From the NCBI RefSeq assembly GCF_037975245.1, contig NC_092577.1, forward strand, positions 32,738,898 through 32,802,897: a stretch of 64,000 nt of DNA, in the 5' to 3' direction. The stretch is from Apostichopus japonicus (Eukaryota; Echinodermata; Holothuroidea; Aspidochirotida; Stichopodidae). Every line of letters starts with the position of its first letter. Positions within the stretch are counted from its first letter, which is position 1. Of the stretch, positions 1-11,278 are shown piece after piece. A program made the position numbers and the translations under genes. The notes under the pieces were generated by a model, which had not been told where the DNA came from, did no database searches, and saw nothing but the letters and a program-made list of their open reading frames with translations.

Positions 1-1512
1 ACGAATTTACAGTACGCACATACCTTTCAGAACAGGTATGGTTTTTGATGAGCCTTTTTATGGTTCTCTGTGCGAAGAAAAAACGTGTACCTATCAACAA
101 TGAGTTTGCATGAAGTTTACCAACATTTTAAATTCAGCTATTTACTGAAATTGTTGTAAACATGCCAGTTTACACAATAGTAACGAATACGTTTACCATA
201 GCCACACGTCAGTTCCATCTGGGCATATCAACATACATCCAGCTGGTCAAATCCAACCCACGAAATATTTCGATCCGGACCACCAAAAAAAAAACCCGCA
301 CAAAAAACATGGGCATGTAATCGGGTATGCAAGCTCTTAAAACTTTAGGTTTGAGCACCCTGCTTGTCCATACTTATAGATTGTTCAATCTAGGTATATA
401 GTGAGATATTGATTGTTATCTGGCTTTTTGCTTCAACCAATGTTTTTTCCCCTCCGGCTCTTGTAGAAAGTTAAATTGAGAACCCCATGCTGACTTTATC
501 GACACGTCATTGCTGTCATTAACATAATGTTCTATCGATTGTTCATAACCTTCATGACTTCATGTCGTTATATACGGTGACCCCTTCGGCGTTCCATGCG
601 TGTGAATGACGCGACCCTTGTATTCCGCTGTCGATGATTATAAATATTGCGCAGTAGGGCTTGAATTGCACTGATGCAGTCACGTGATGTCTGTCACCTG
701 ATTGAAGGGAAAATATACCAATTAACGTCGACAAGTAATCTTCATTTTTGCTTAATTAAAAGTGATTTTATGCCGTAGCTATTAATCAACCTAAAAAGGA
801 GATTGTTATTAATTGGGTTTTATTAGTCTCTTGCACTTGAATGTACTTTTTTGTAAACTTTTAATGTTAATATACTTCTAATAATTATATTTCGTATAGG
901 AGTTCACTCAACTTCAATTCTGAAAAGTTTAGCTATTTTTACTCTAATTCACATAAATTAAATTACGACCTATTAAGCTGGTTGTTTAAATAAAATCAAA
1001 TGTAATTATTAGAAAAGAGCTTGAATTAATTCGCAATTAATATGGATTTCTATTCTATAGAAGATAAATACACTTACTTGATTGCGTGACTATAAAAATC
1101 ATTATAATCTAATTCTATAACAGACCCTTCCGGATTAGGCCTTCCATAATTTGTGAATACTTACTGAGTTCTTTTCTTCAAATATAGGTCAAGCATTGGT
1201 AATTGCCAAAAACGGGAGCCAGAGAAATTGGATGGAAAAGAACTTTAACAAGGTAGAAATGACTTGCAAAAAAAGTTATTGTACTCTGTAAACTTAATAT
1301 AGTGATTCCTTAGTTTACGAAACTTCAGTTGGAATTAAGTTAAGAACAATTGGGCAGAGCAGATGGTTTATCTCTTGCGTCGTTCTTTTATTATAAAAGA
1401 AAAGGTCATTGTTCGTATCAAACATGTTTTCTCTATTCGAGGACTGTGGTATGTCACATGACTAACGATACATTTTTTTGTTAGTTTACTATTATAAAAA
1501 GGATGTAGGACA
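1..1512. other. Non-coding AT-rich stretch
   Basis: No open reading frame here shows recognisable domains or plausible exon structure. Composition is AT-rich with scattered short A and T runs. I see no RNA gene or transposon ends. Confidence 0.5.
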
Positions 1513-1607
1513 TTTTCCGTAGAAATTTCCGTAGAATTTCCGTAGAAAGTTCGTCGTCATCGTCTTTGTCATCGTCTTTGTCATCGTCATCGTCATTGTC
1601 ATCATCT
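1513..1607. repeat. Short tandem repeats (TTTCCGTAGA and GTCATC types)
   Basis: Three consecutive copies of a TTTCCGTAGAA-type unit (about 1514-1548) run directly into a GTCATCGTC/GTCTTT hexanucleotide-type array ending near 1607. The sequence shows the repeats directly. No coding role is inferred. Confidence 0.75.
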
Positions 1608-2755
1608 TACTCCACACTAGCATTGTTACCTGTTTATATTTCATGTATCTTATGGTATCTCTCCTTACACGTTAATTAACGGTTCAATTCATAGCGTATT
1701 ACTGGGTTGATTAATTCAATGCAAAATACATCATTAAATGAACTGGAGTGGAGCTGCAATGACATGCCGACTGAATTGTGACGGTTAAAAGTTTACCTCA
1801 ATAATTAGACCGTGCTTTTTTTTCTCCTTAACGAGAATTAAAACAAAGAGATATGAAAACAGCATCACATGCAGTTGACCAAATCCAACTTAGTCTAAAG
1901 ATTCGGGTCGTTGATAATTTCACGTTCTGGAAGAATAATTTCTATTGCAAAAATTTCATTTCTAAAACTATACTTTAATGTTTTCAAATGATGAAGTTTT
2001 GCAATATATAGGTTAGATGATCGACAATCTTAGTGAAGATGATATATATATGTTAGAAAAAAAAACTTTGTTGTTATAAATGTGTGGTGGGGGAGGGGAG
2101 AGGAAGGGAGGGATCATGTATTGCTCCAGCTAATTAAATGATCTATGAAAAGTAGAAAGCAACGTACCATGAAAAATATCGGTCGTTGTGCAGGAGTGAA
2201 AGTACTTTTAACATATGCGCGTGTAAAGACAGTACCAATGTTGCGAACGTTACGTGACGTATGTTTTCGAGTCACACATAACACACGAGGAAACCTCATC
2301 ACTTAAAACACTTGTGAAGCTAACGATCCGATTCCCTAGAAATATGGAAGTCGAGTAGAATTGCTTTAAAGAAACGATTATCCTTCGCAATTTCCGTTTC
2401 TATTTTTTGACTGACGAAAGAGGAACAAACATTTCAATAAATATTCCATACACAGAAGATAAAATTTACAACTTCAATCCCTTCAATTGTTCAAATGTGT
2501 AATTTAAGTCACCCCCCCCCCCCACTCATGCCTCTTACATCAAGAACGTGGTCACGTGATTATGACCAATTTATTTGCCGAATGCAGTCTGCTGAAGAGC
2601 AGATGTAGGTAATCGTATCCATCAAAATATTATAGATAAAGCATCTACTTTGTTATTAAATCCAACACGGCGCCACCTGTATCTAGCATCTTGTCAATGC
2701 ATGTCGTATAGGTGGCTATTAGTATAAGTCCTCATTAGTGAACCAGACTTCCTCA
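1608..2755. other. Non-coding stretch
   Basis: No gene is supportable. It contains a short GT/GA-rich patch near 2085-2115 and a poly-C run near 2511-2523. Small ORFs here look random. Confidence 0.5.
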
Positions 2756-3307
2756 TGCTAACATTTGGTTCAAAGTTTTACCGTATCAAGGCTATTTGTA
2801 ATTCACTGTTTGATAGCATATATCAAAATCATGATTCATTGTTGGTTACCGCATGAAAACACGATGGTTAATTGTTCATAATCTGTTTCTATTTCGGAAA
2901 CCGTTCTTCATTGCTTTTTACAGTATGAAAACCATGGCTCATTTTTTGCTAACGTATGAAAGCCATGGTTCATCCTTTGTTACCATATCAAAACCATTGC
3001 CAATTGTTTGTTTTCATTTTAACAAAACTATTGCTTGTTGTTTGTTACCGTATCCAATTATTTAAATCCGTAATAAATCCAATGTTCATCGTTGGTTTTT
3101 ATTTCGGAAACCATTCTTTATTGTTTGTACTAACGTATGAAAACCATGACTCATATTTTGCTACCGAATCAAAGGCATTGTTCATAATTTGTTGCCGTAT
3201 CAAATCCATTAAATCCATATCAAAACCAATGTTTATTGTTTTGTTGACATATCACAACCCTTCTTCATTGTTTCAGAGCCGTCTCAAAGCCATGTCTCAA
3301 TTTTTGT
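2756..3307 (+). repeat. Degenerate minisatellite, ~33-36 bp unit
   Basis: A loosely conserved unit containing CGTATGAAAACCATGG followed by TTCATTGTTTGTTA recurs more than ten times, with drift and indels. Recurring landmarks are TACCGTATCAAAACC, ATTTCGGAAACC and GAAAACCATG. The small ORFs over this interval (for example 2956-3309) are periodic translations of the repeat and not genes. Confidence 0.65.
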
Positions 3308-4235
3308 AGCTTTATATAAACAAATACGAGAGAGTGTTGACTATTTTCATCGATTGGGACAAACTTTTCAAGCAATTTACAACAATTCTGAAGTTCGTTG
3401 CGAAATGCTCTATTCTAGCAGAACTATTGGCAACTACAGCACATTTTAAAAGCCTGACCTTTTTCCTCCTATACAATACGTTTTCGATATTTCGATATTT
3501 CTGTCAGCTTGACAAGCCCCGGTCCTCAATTCCCACTACAATCCTCCCCTCAAGTAAACTGGTGATAATGTCTCAGTCAAGTGACCTTTATATGTCATCA
3601 TATTGTATTTATTCACCTATTTATATATTTATATTTTCCATGAATTTATTGTGTATAATATTACACATCGCGCGGTCTCCTATGTTTTAGATCTTCATTC
3701 GTTCTTTCTAGAGTTTAGTAAGCATGGAATGTTTGACGTACGTCTTCCGAGAGACTTATTGCATTCCTCTTTTTACCTTTACAAATACACTGATGTGCCG
3801 GCCTCTCAATGTCCAAAGTATGCATATATATTTCTCAACCTCTTTTCAATTTATATTCGAATTCAGGTCGTAACGAATATACAGACCATAGATAGACTGC
3901 ACACAAACAGACAAACAGACCGTGAGTGAATAGTGCTATATGTAAAACCTGCATTTTTTTGTTGTGCGTTGTATTTAATTATGGTGGCAAAAAAAAAAAA
4001 AAAACACAGACCATAAGGAGAATAAGATTAGATAATATCTAAAAATACACGAAAATCGAGTGTACCGCTGAAATTGGGCATATGGTTTGCTGTTTACGAA
4101 AGAAAACAATTTCGTTTTGTGGTAGGCCTGAACAAAGTTTCTGTATTAGGTAAAACGGTGGTTAACTAGCTGATTGGAGTGACTGATGGTTCCTACTATA
4201 CCAAACATATCTCTTACGTCAATTGACTTGGTTCG
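3308..4235. other. Non-coding stretch, unrecognised 118-codon ORF rejected
   Basis: ORFs at 3334-3690 and 3603-3929 on the plus strand are hydrophobic, T-rich translations with no motif I recognise and no clear splice context. I do not call them genes. An A-run lies near 3989-4005. Confidence 0.45.
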
Positions 4236-4770
4236 ATTGAGGCAAAGTTACAACTGAACTTAATAATTACAACTCGATTTAATTTATAGTTACGACTGAA
4301 CTTAATAGTTTAAACTAAAAGTTATAGTTACATCTCCACCCTATTGTTACAACTCAACTCACCTCCATAATTACAACTGGTAACTCCATGGTTACAATTA
4401 GATACACCTTTATAGTTACATCTCAACTCTGTAGTTACACCTGATTGAACTTTACAGTTACAACTGAAAGTTATATATAGTCACAACTCCTCCCCATATT
4501 TAAAACTCAACTCCACTCTGTAGTTACAACTCATATAACTCTATAGTTGGAACATAAATTTATAGTTACAACTGAAAGTTATAGTCACAACTCCTCCCTA
4601 TACTTAAAACTAAACCAACTCTATAGTTACACTTCAAGTAACTCTATAGTTGGAACAGAAATTTATAGTTACAGCTGAAAGTTATAGTCGCAACTCCTCC
4701 CGATAGTTACAACTTACTATACCTCTGTAGATACAACTCAATTCTGTATAGTTACGGCTCAGCTATAGGC
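4236..4770 (+). repeat. Degenerate minisatellite with higher-order periodicity
   Basis: Variants of TATAGTTACAACTCAACTC recur about every 20 bases. A longer ~103-108 bp unit is superimposed: the segment beginning TTATAGTCACAACTCCTCCC (with variants) starts near 4471, 4579 and 4682, and between copies the phrase CTCTATAGTTGGAACA recurs. Coding is unlikely. Confidence 0.75.
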
Positions 4771-7240
4771 TCAGAAATGGTAATATTCGCTGGCACATAC
4801 TGTCCGCCGGCAAATATGTTCCCCAGTGAGAAACACTTGACTATCTGAGCCATTGCCGAGGTCTTAGATTTTCGGAAAAAGAAACCGGAAGGCACAGAAT
4901 ATGAAAATACAGATTATCCTTTATGTTTAATGTAAACATTCGTTTAACATGACGTAAATCGAGTCTGACTTATTTTAATCTACATAGATATGTGAACACT
5001 AAATCATTTCATCGTTTAATACTCTTGGGTTGAAGCTATGTTATGGGTATGTAAGTGAATGATAACTTGTTGCGAAGAAACCACATCTTACAACAGTTTA
5101 ACGTAGTTCAACTTATTGAATAAAACATTAATGCTGTAAATGTCGAAAATGTTGAAATGTTACGATTTTATTGTTACATGTGATTAATACGTATATGAAA
5201 TGTTTGAATATCGAAATGTCTATTACCGACTAGAATGATACTCTACTATCTTGGCTAGTTTGAACAATTGTAAACTTATTTTAGAGAAATAGCATGTTTC
5301 GCTTAGAATTGCTGACCAAAACACACAAACTGTTGTTTAACGAGGATGTATATAATTGTATTGGCCTTTACGTCATATAAACAAATGAACCCAGTACGCC
5401 TATGAGTTGGGTTTTACTAACAATTCGAGTAAAGGTTTTATTTATTTTTTCAAAGGAGAAAACAATTGCACATCGACAATAAGCACAAAGTTCCTCCCTC
5501 TACCCTCAGCTGTCCCCTATTTACATCCTGACTACCTTTGATCCATAAGACATAGAAACTTTCGATTTTCATGCAAGGTTATTGGCCATTTATACAAACG
5601 AATGCAATGCGATAAACCCTTGGGTTTACCACAAAGGCAGGCATAGGTGTTTTACCTCCCATTTCCCCATTTCATTCCGAGTTCCGACCGCTACCTTTAA
5701 TTCTAATCTGTATGATACAAAAGGCTGATTCCCCCACCCCCTCCCCCTCCCCCTCCCCAATCTGCATTATTTCAACAATCAAGGATATCTGAAATAAAAA
5801 TACTGATGCTATACTGCAGTTTATTAGAATAGATTGTAAGGAAATCGCAGAAACCAAACTTCTACTCTTTAATGGAGATTTGAAATCAAGCACTGAATAT
5901 TGCTTTAATTCTGAGCAAGGAGATTACAGAAGAGGCTACCTACAGGTATACGAAAAGGAATCAATACCCCATTTGAAAAAAAAAAAATCGTCATGAGTGA
6001 ATCCAAACTAACGTCAGAACCACTGTAATTCACTGTCATTACACCATAGGGAACGAAATAAGGAGAGAGATAGAAAACACGCATATCCTACTTGGTATGC
6101 TTATCTTCAAGTATAGTTAGTAAGTTAATATTCATTAATCATTCTGTTGAAAACAAAAGAAACAGGTGACGGTACCGAAACATTTGACTTCTTGCCATCA
6201 CTCCTAACGTGAGACAATGTAGATGGATAGTTTTGAATGTACAGTTTAATTCGTTCTAATGGTTTCTGTGCCTATATATATATTACTTGGATCTTTGTGT
6301 ATATTGCGTTTTGGGCGAGCACGTTGCACATTTGAAGCCATCTGATTGGTTGAAGACCGAGACAGACGCGTCCAACCAGAAGGTGTGTTTAAGTTTGCCA
6401 CTTATTAGGTTTGTGCACGTTCTAATAACAGTCAGTTTTATTTCCGATCCTATCGGTACGAAATTGAGCTCAAGTCGATGAAGCGTTCCCCTAACCATTT
6501 TTCAAATGGAATCCCGGGTATATGGATATCTTAAACTGTTGTGTGTGAGGAGTATTATTCGAAACTAATTTGGAAAAAAGAAAAGGTGTTGTTGCGTGGA
6601 CAGTTATTAACTTTGAGGAGGAGAGATACGAAATTACTGTCAAGGTTATAACAACAGCTGTATATCGTGCGTCTATATCATTGGTATTATATTTTTTATA
6701 CCGCTTTAACTTTGATTCCATATTTGCACGTGTGCAATCAAGGTGTCTTTTAAGTCGGATTGAGCCCTCACAAGGTCATTAACACAGTGGGTGAGTTGTA
6801 GTCTCCTTTAATCTATTCCCGTCTGCTTATATCTTTAAAAGAAAGTTTGATAAATGTATATAGTTCTCTCTCTCCCTCTCCTCCCGGCTTTAACACATGC
6901 AACAATAATGGGACGCAGGTGTTGCTTAATCATACAAAATGAAATTTGGAGGGTTTAAGACCAGCGTGATGACAATGTCTCACAATAGGACAGTATAGGC
7001 ACAGAGACAAATTGATCAACTTTGGAGAGGTAACAGTCACACGCACTGTTAGGGGTTAATGCTGTATCTTCAATGGCATTAAATTATCTGTGCAGCCTGT
7101 CCGTAGAAATTTGGGGATATACGAAGTTATGAGTTGGATTTAGGGGTGGAAGTGGGTGGATGGGGGTTGGAAGGGGGGGGGGGTTGTACACAACTCTAAG
7201 GAAAAGAGAATCCAACCATCAAGTTAACCTATGTTTCGTA
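4771..7240. other. Non-coding stretch
   Basis: No supportable genes. It contains a C-rich CCCCCT tract near 5731-5760 and poly-G near 7171-7184. Opposed short ORFs at 6283-6498 and 6287-6481 overlap on both strands and share no known motif. Confidence 0.45.
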
Positions 7241-7245
7241 GAGAC

Positions 7246-7584
7246 TCATATTATTAGCAACTTCAAAACAAAACTCACAGAGCCGTAAAGCAGCAAGTCA
7301 GTATAGGTTATCAAGATGTGTGATGTAATTGTGCCTCCCGGACTCCTTAAAGTAACAGTCGTAATGGATAATAAAACCAACAAAGCTACGATATAGTCGG
7401 AGAAGAATGACAATTTCCTTAGCTGCTTGTGTGAAATATTCGTCGTGATCGTTTCTACCACACAGGCTAAAGATGATGTTTTTTGCTTTCTCGGTTTTTG
7501 GAATTTGGGGCGACATAAAAAAGTTGTAACTAACCAGCCGATGCACACAGAGATTACAGCAACTACTGTAAATCTTAAAGTTTT
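7246..7584 (-). pseudogene. Decayed hydrophobic ORF, possibly a GPCR 3' fragment
   Basis: On the minus strand a frame stays open from 7584 down to a TGA at 7246-7248. It begins with a TM-like hydrophobic segment (VVAVISVCIGWLV), then a basic loop (RPKFQKPRKQK), then two further hydrophobic stretches, near FFSDYIVALLVLL and DLLLYGSVSFVLKLL. The spacing resembles TM5-ICL3-TM6-TM7 of a rhodopsin-like receptor. The expected TM6 CWxP and TM7 NPxxY motifs are absent, so if it was a receptor it is decayed. A stop interrupts the frame just upstream (7585-7587). It could also be a chance ORF. The first hydrophobic segment is duplicated in the adjacent inverted repeat. Confidence 0.18.
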
Positions 7585-7846
7585 TTACCACAGTAAAAGC
7601 TGGATCGTGCTGACAAATCTGATAATTCGGTACCATGTGCTATTAGGTTTACAGTAAGAACTGAGGATATGTGTAATCCCCAAAAATCCCAACAACTTGA
7701 TTTGTTGGAATTGCACATATCCTCAGTTCTTACTGTAATCCTAATAGCACATTGCTACCAATTTATAGCACGATCCAGTTTTTTTTTACTGTGGTACAAA
7801 ACTTTAAAATTTCCAGTAGTAACTGTGTTCTCTGTGTGTATCGGGT
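7535..7846. repeat. Imperfect long inverted repeat (hairpin)
   Basis: The left arm (about 7535-7674) is the reverse complement of the right arm (about 7711-7846), with scattered mismatches and small indels and a ~36 base spacer. The best-conserved parts are ACAGTAAGAACTGAGGATAT against its complement near the loop, and the GGATCGTGCT / AGCACGATCC pair. It is readable directly from the sequence. It may be a foldback element or an inverted duplication, and no target-site duplication was identified. Confidence 0.85.
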
Positions 7847-8467
7847 GAACTAGCAGAAAGAATATGCATTAATGGAAGCGAAAAGCGAAAATAGCTATAA
7901 ATTTCTCCACCTTCACCCAGATTACTTCAACTCACAAACGCCGACGTGGTGTCGGCTCGCAACCAGGACCGACGATCCGATGAGATATGTCGGTATGGTT
8001 CCTTCCTGTAAAGACAGAGCAAGTTACTACAGAAATAATGTTAGTTTATTAATGCGCAACTATATGCAGATCCTAAATGAGCAAATGAAGACGCGTATTC
8101 TGGTCATTTTTGTCTTAGTAAAGTTAGTGATTGGTTAACTATAGATATTTTTGTCCTCCACTCTGGAATATCTGTGTTTTTACACCTTTTCTGTGTTACT
8201 TTTCTTTCTGAAAATATCCTGATTCTCCTGGTTGTTTTAATGTGTTTTATGATTTTTCCTGAGATCCTAATCATGATATTGTTGTAAATTCAGTTTGTCT
8301 TATTTATTTTTCTCATGCAAAAAGATTTGCAACATCTTCAAGCGTTAATAACCTCGTAAGTAAGTAAAAAGAAGACTCGCCCATCCCGAGCTCACTTGCC
8401 TTGCTCATGTGACCAATCCCTCAATAGACAAAACTTCATGATTGAAGGAAGAAAAAAAAACATGGAT
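7847..8467. other. Non-coding stretch
   Basis: An 88-codon plus-strand ORF (7872-8138) has no recognisable domain and overlaps no splice evidence. Nothing else is supportable. Confidence 0.45.
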
Positions 8468-8659
8468 GCGTTTCTGTATATTTATGTCTATTTTGAGAAA
8501 TGTGTCTCTTACTTTCAACCAAATTTGTAGTTAATCCGTCCTCGTAAAATTAAAAGCGTCCTCGTAAAAGTAAAAGCGTTTCTTTATAGTTTATGTCTAT
8601 TTTGAGAATGTTTCTCTTAATTTCAACCAAATTTGTAGTTAATCCGTCCTCGTAAAAGA
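8468..8659 (+). repeat. Tandem duplication, ~108 bp period
   Basis: Copy 1 (8468-8555) and copy 2 (8576-8659) both run from GCGTTTCT through TTATGTCTATTTTGAGAA and CAACCAAATTTGTAGTTAAT to CCGTCCTCGTAAAA. They are separated by a 20 base partial copy of the end of the unit (8556-8575). Only small substitutions and indels separate the copies. Confidence 0.85.
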
Positions 8660-9853
8660 ATTCTAGGATGGATGCCTGCTATATCTTAATCGTAATCATT
8701 CCATGTACTCTGGCAATTTGAAAAAGGTAGTATAGATCTATATACAAGGTGAAGTATATGTACTTTTAGTCACTTGGAGCCTGGTACTACAAGTACTCAC
8801 TTGTAGTCACTTGGGGAAATTCCACTTGTACTCGTATAACATGATGTATTTGTTCTTACTAGAAGTAGTATGCTTCCGACCAACTCATCTACCGTTGAAA
8901 GTTGTAAGAGTCGGTACTGTACTAATCAATACCCTCATTTCATCCAAAATGGACGTAATTAAATTAGAATTAGTAAAAACCACTTGTGAGACAATATCAG
9001 CGTCCGTCCTTCGTTCGAGCTTAATTTGAATGGATAAGCAACACCATCGTCCTTCGCTTAAGGTTTTGACAAATATATTTAGATTTACAATGACGTACAT
9101 GTATCTTATTAAGTGACAAAATCGATTTGACAATTTAACTTACCTATTCTATACAATCGAAACCCTTAATGATCGTTTTGTAACAACTATAAATACCATA
9201 GCATATGACATGATCTTTGTAAGCAGCAAGTTTGCTCAGTAGAACCATTCGAGACTAGCAGCACAAACCCAGACGGATCTGAAAGTTGCCGATTCCCTGG
9301 TTCCCTTACACGTATTGGACCCCTGGGACATTTTAATTTCAAAAATTTAGCTTCAATTAATTATGTTCTTGCTTTAATGGCTGCATGTGTTTGCTTTTGG
9401 CAGATTTGATCTTTCAAATGTTAGTTTATCCCTTCATCCATTCCTACCGGTAGTTGTACGCAACCAACGTCCTTCTCTTCTACACACCCATTATTGTCGG
9501 ACGCAATCACCCCTTTCCCGAAAATTAATAACCGCCAGCAATCTCTCGTTGGCAATATACCTTCGACTTTCGACCTTCTCGCCCTTACTGCATCACTTAC
9601 ATTAAATAAATATATAGATCTGTAAATTGTCTCCAGTTTATTCCTCCATATAAAAAAAAACTCACATGAACTCACAAGTGACATAGAGCTTTTTTCTTTA
9701 ATCGCATGGATAGTTCAGAATCAATTATGGTTTAGAGAAATGGCTGTTTCGTAATGATTAACTCAGCAAGATGATTGCGTTTAGATATTATTATATGGGT
9801 ATTTGCAGTCGTGCATAAGGAATTAATGATGTGTTAAAAGACAACGGTGGAAG
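8660..9853. other. Non-coding flank of the retrotransposon
   Basis: Contains a small TACTCG/AAGTACTCACTTG-rich patch at about 8750-8840, related in motif to the 25.4 kb and 44.4 kb repeats. The overlapping opposed ORFs near 9390-9680 show no known motif. Confidence 0.45.
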
Positions 9854-9857
9854 ATAT
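9854..9857. repeat. Target-site duplication, left copy (ATAT)
   Basis: ATAT directly precedes the TG of the 5' LTR and matches the four bases directly after the 3' LTR (19154-19157). Four to six bp duplications are usual for Ty3/gypsy integrases. The target is AT-rich, so a 4 bp match alone is weak, but it sits exactly at both LTR termini. Confidence 0.75.
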
Positions 9858-10622
9858 TGTTATGAAATAGTGATGCCATCTCTTTGATGTTACCGAAACA
9901 CGCCATCGAGACACCTTACGGGCCTCTTATGTATTTATCTAGGTCATGGATTCAGTTTTCCCACGAGAAGTTTTTAACTATCTTATTGAATCTTGGTACA
10001 GGGCTTTTTCCCAAAATAGATTCCATTATGTCTGTGGAACATTCGAGAAGGTTCTCTCACGTGGTATGGAAGTTTCCATAGAAAGGGGATGGACTTCTAA
10101 ACTCCCAACCAATCAGGGCAGATCAGTGCCAGTGCACTTATTTTTATATCATTAAGTTAATACAGGATGGTCAGTTTATTGGCTGTCTACTGATTGTGCG
10201 CAGTGGGATTTTATGGAAGTAGGGTTTAAAAGTAAAAGGAGGCCGAAAGTTTGAGCACTCTGTCAGCAAATTTATGACTTGGCCAGCAAATTTATCACTC
10301 CGTCAGCGCTCCGTGATCAGTTCGTTGCTTCGTCACCATTTCATCACTCTTTCTAATTGTTTAATTGACGGAGTCAAGTCAAGTCAAATCATTGTAATTT
10401 AGTTTTATTTGTAAAGAGAATCGACAGAGAAGAAATTATACCGAATCATCAAATCAAATCCTATCTCGTCAAATTGTTTTTTGTGTGAAGTCATTGTTTT
10501 CTTCCGTTCGAGACATCTCCTGAAGAAGCATAAATACGGCATCAAGATATCCCAGTACCTTTCTATCGCGAGTCCCGATATAGTTTTACTATCGGAGGAG
10601 CCGGGCTCGTCACAATATTACA
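9858..10622 (+). repeat. 5' LTR
   Basis: 765 bp, TG...CA bounded, no visible difference from the 3' LTR. It contains a short internal repeat, CAGCAAATTTATGACT / CAGCAAATTTATCACT, near 10265-10300. A TATA-like ATAAATA at 10530-10536 could place the transcription start near its 3' end, which would make U3 long and R/U5 short; that is inference. Short ORFs in this LTR recur unchanged in the 3' LTR and are not genes. Confidence 0.97.
10530..10536 (+). promoter_or_regulatory. Candidate LTR TATA box
   Basis: ATAAATA about 90 bases before the end of the LTR, in an otherwise mixed context. The same site lies at 19061-19067 in the 3' LTR. Placement is plausible for an LTR promoter, but no experimental or comparative support is available here. 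Confidence 0.25.
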
Positions 10623-10640
10623 TGGTGGAGATCGGTTGCT
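10623..10640 (+). other. Primer-binding site
   Basis: TGGTGGAGATCGGTTGCT follows the LTR end with no gap. A primer-binding site starting TGG pairs with the CCA end of a tRNA. I could not match the remaining bases to a specific tRNA from memory, so the primer identity is open. Confidence 0.7.
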
Positions 10641-11278
10641 TTCTTCAGGAACAAAACGGTAAAGGAACTTTTCACAACTTTCGTTCGTTACGATCAATAA
10701 CGAACAGAAGGATTTTTTTTTTTTGGCCCGAAGACCTAACGAGGAACACGACGCATGTTCACGACCTAGCCTAACATACACACTCTACGAGGGAAGTCAG
10801 CCTATACTAGCCTAAGTCTGTACACCGGAACCACTGATCTGTACACTAACGTAATCAACCCAGCATGCAGTTCGCGTTGAACATTCGCGCAACTAGGACG
10901 TAGCATACTACAGCTCAAATTATCAGAACTGAACATTTTCGAAATCTAAGCCTAGGCTCTACCCGATGTTAACGGCGAACGAATCTGCAGTATACGAGAT
11001 GTAGGCCTACCTGCCGCTACTACTACTATACTACTGCTAACCGAGGGACTTCATTCGTCGTTTCCACTACCAGTTCTTAGTTAAACTTAAGGGTGAGTGA
11101 AATCATGCCAATTTGTATCCCAAACCCCTATTTGAGATCAGAGTGTACCGATAAGTTATTTTAATCGTGTCCATGTATTGCATATTTGTTATTTGTATTT
11201 AATTGCGGTCGATAGTGTGTTCAATTGAGTAGAGGCACATGTTGTATACTCGTAACTAGCCTAATTGTATGCGGCATA
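10641..11278 (+). other. Retrotransposon 5' leader
   Basis: About 640 bases of untranslated leader between the primer-binding site and the gag ATG. Packaging signals would be expected here. A poly-T run lies near 10711-10722. The ORF that crosses the LTR/leader border (10481-10774) is not conserved-looking and is rejected. Confidence 0.7.

Noticed and set aside
3334-3690. 118-codon hydrophobic ORF
   Set aside because: AT-driven composition, no motif, no exon signals.
4236-4770. Regularly spaced short repeats considered as a CRISPR array
   Set aside because: Units are degenerate and contiguous without unique spacers, and the DNA is eukaryotic.
9884-10155. 65- and 69-codon ORFs repeated at 18415-18686
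   Set aside because: They are identical because the LTRs are identical, and they lie in LTR sequence with no known domain.
10481-10774. 97-codon ORF crossing the 5' LTR end
   Set aside because: It spans the LTR/primer-binding-site junction and has no gag or other motif.
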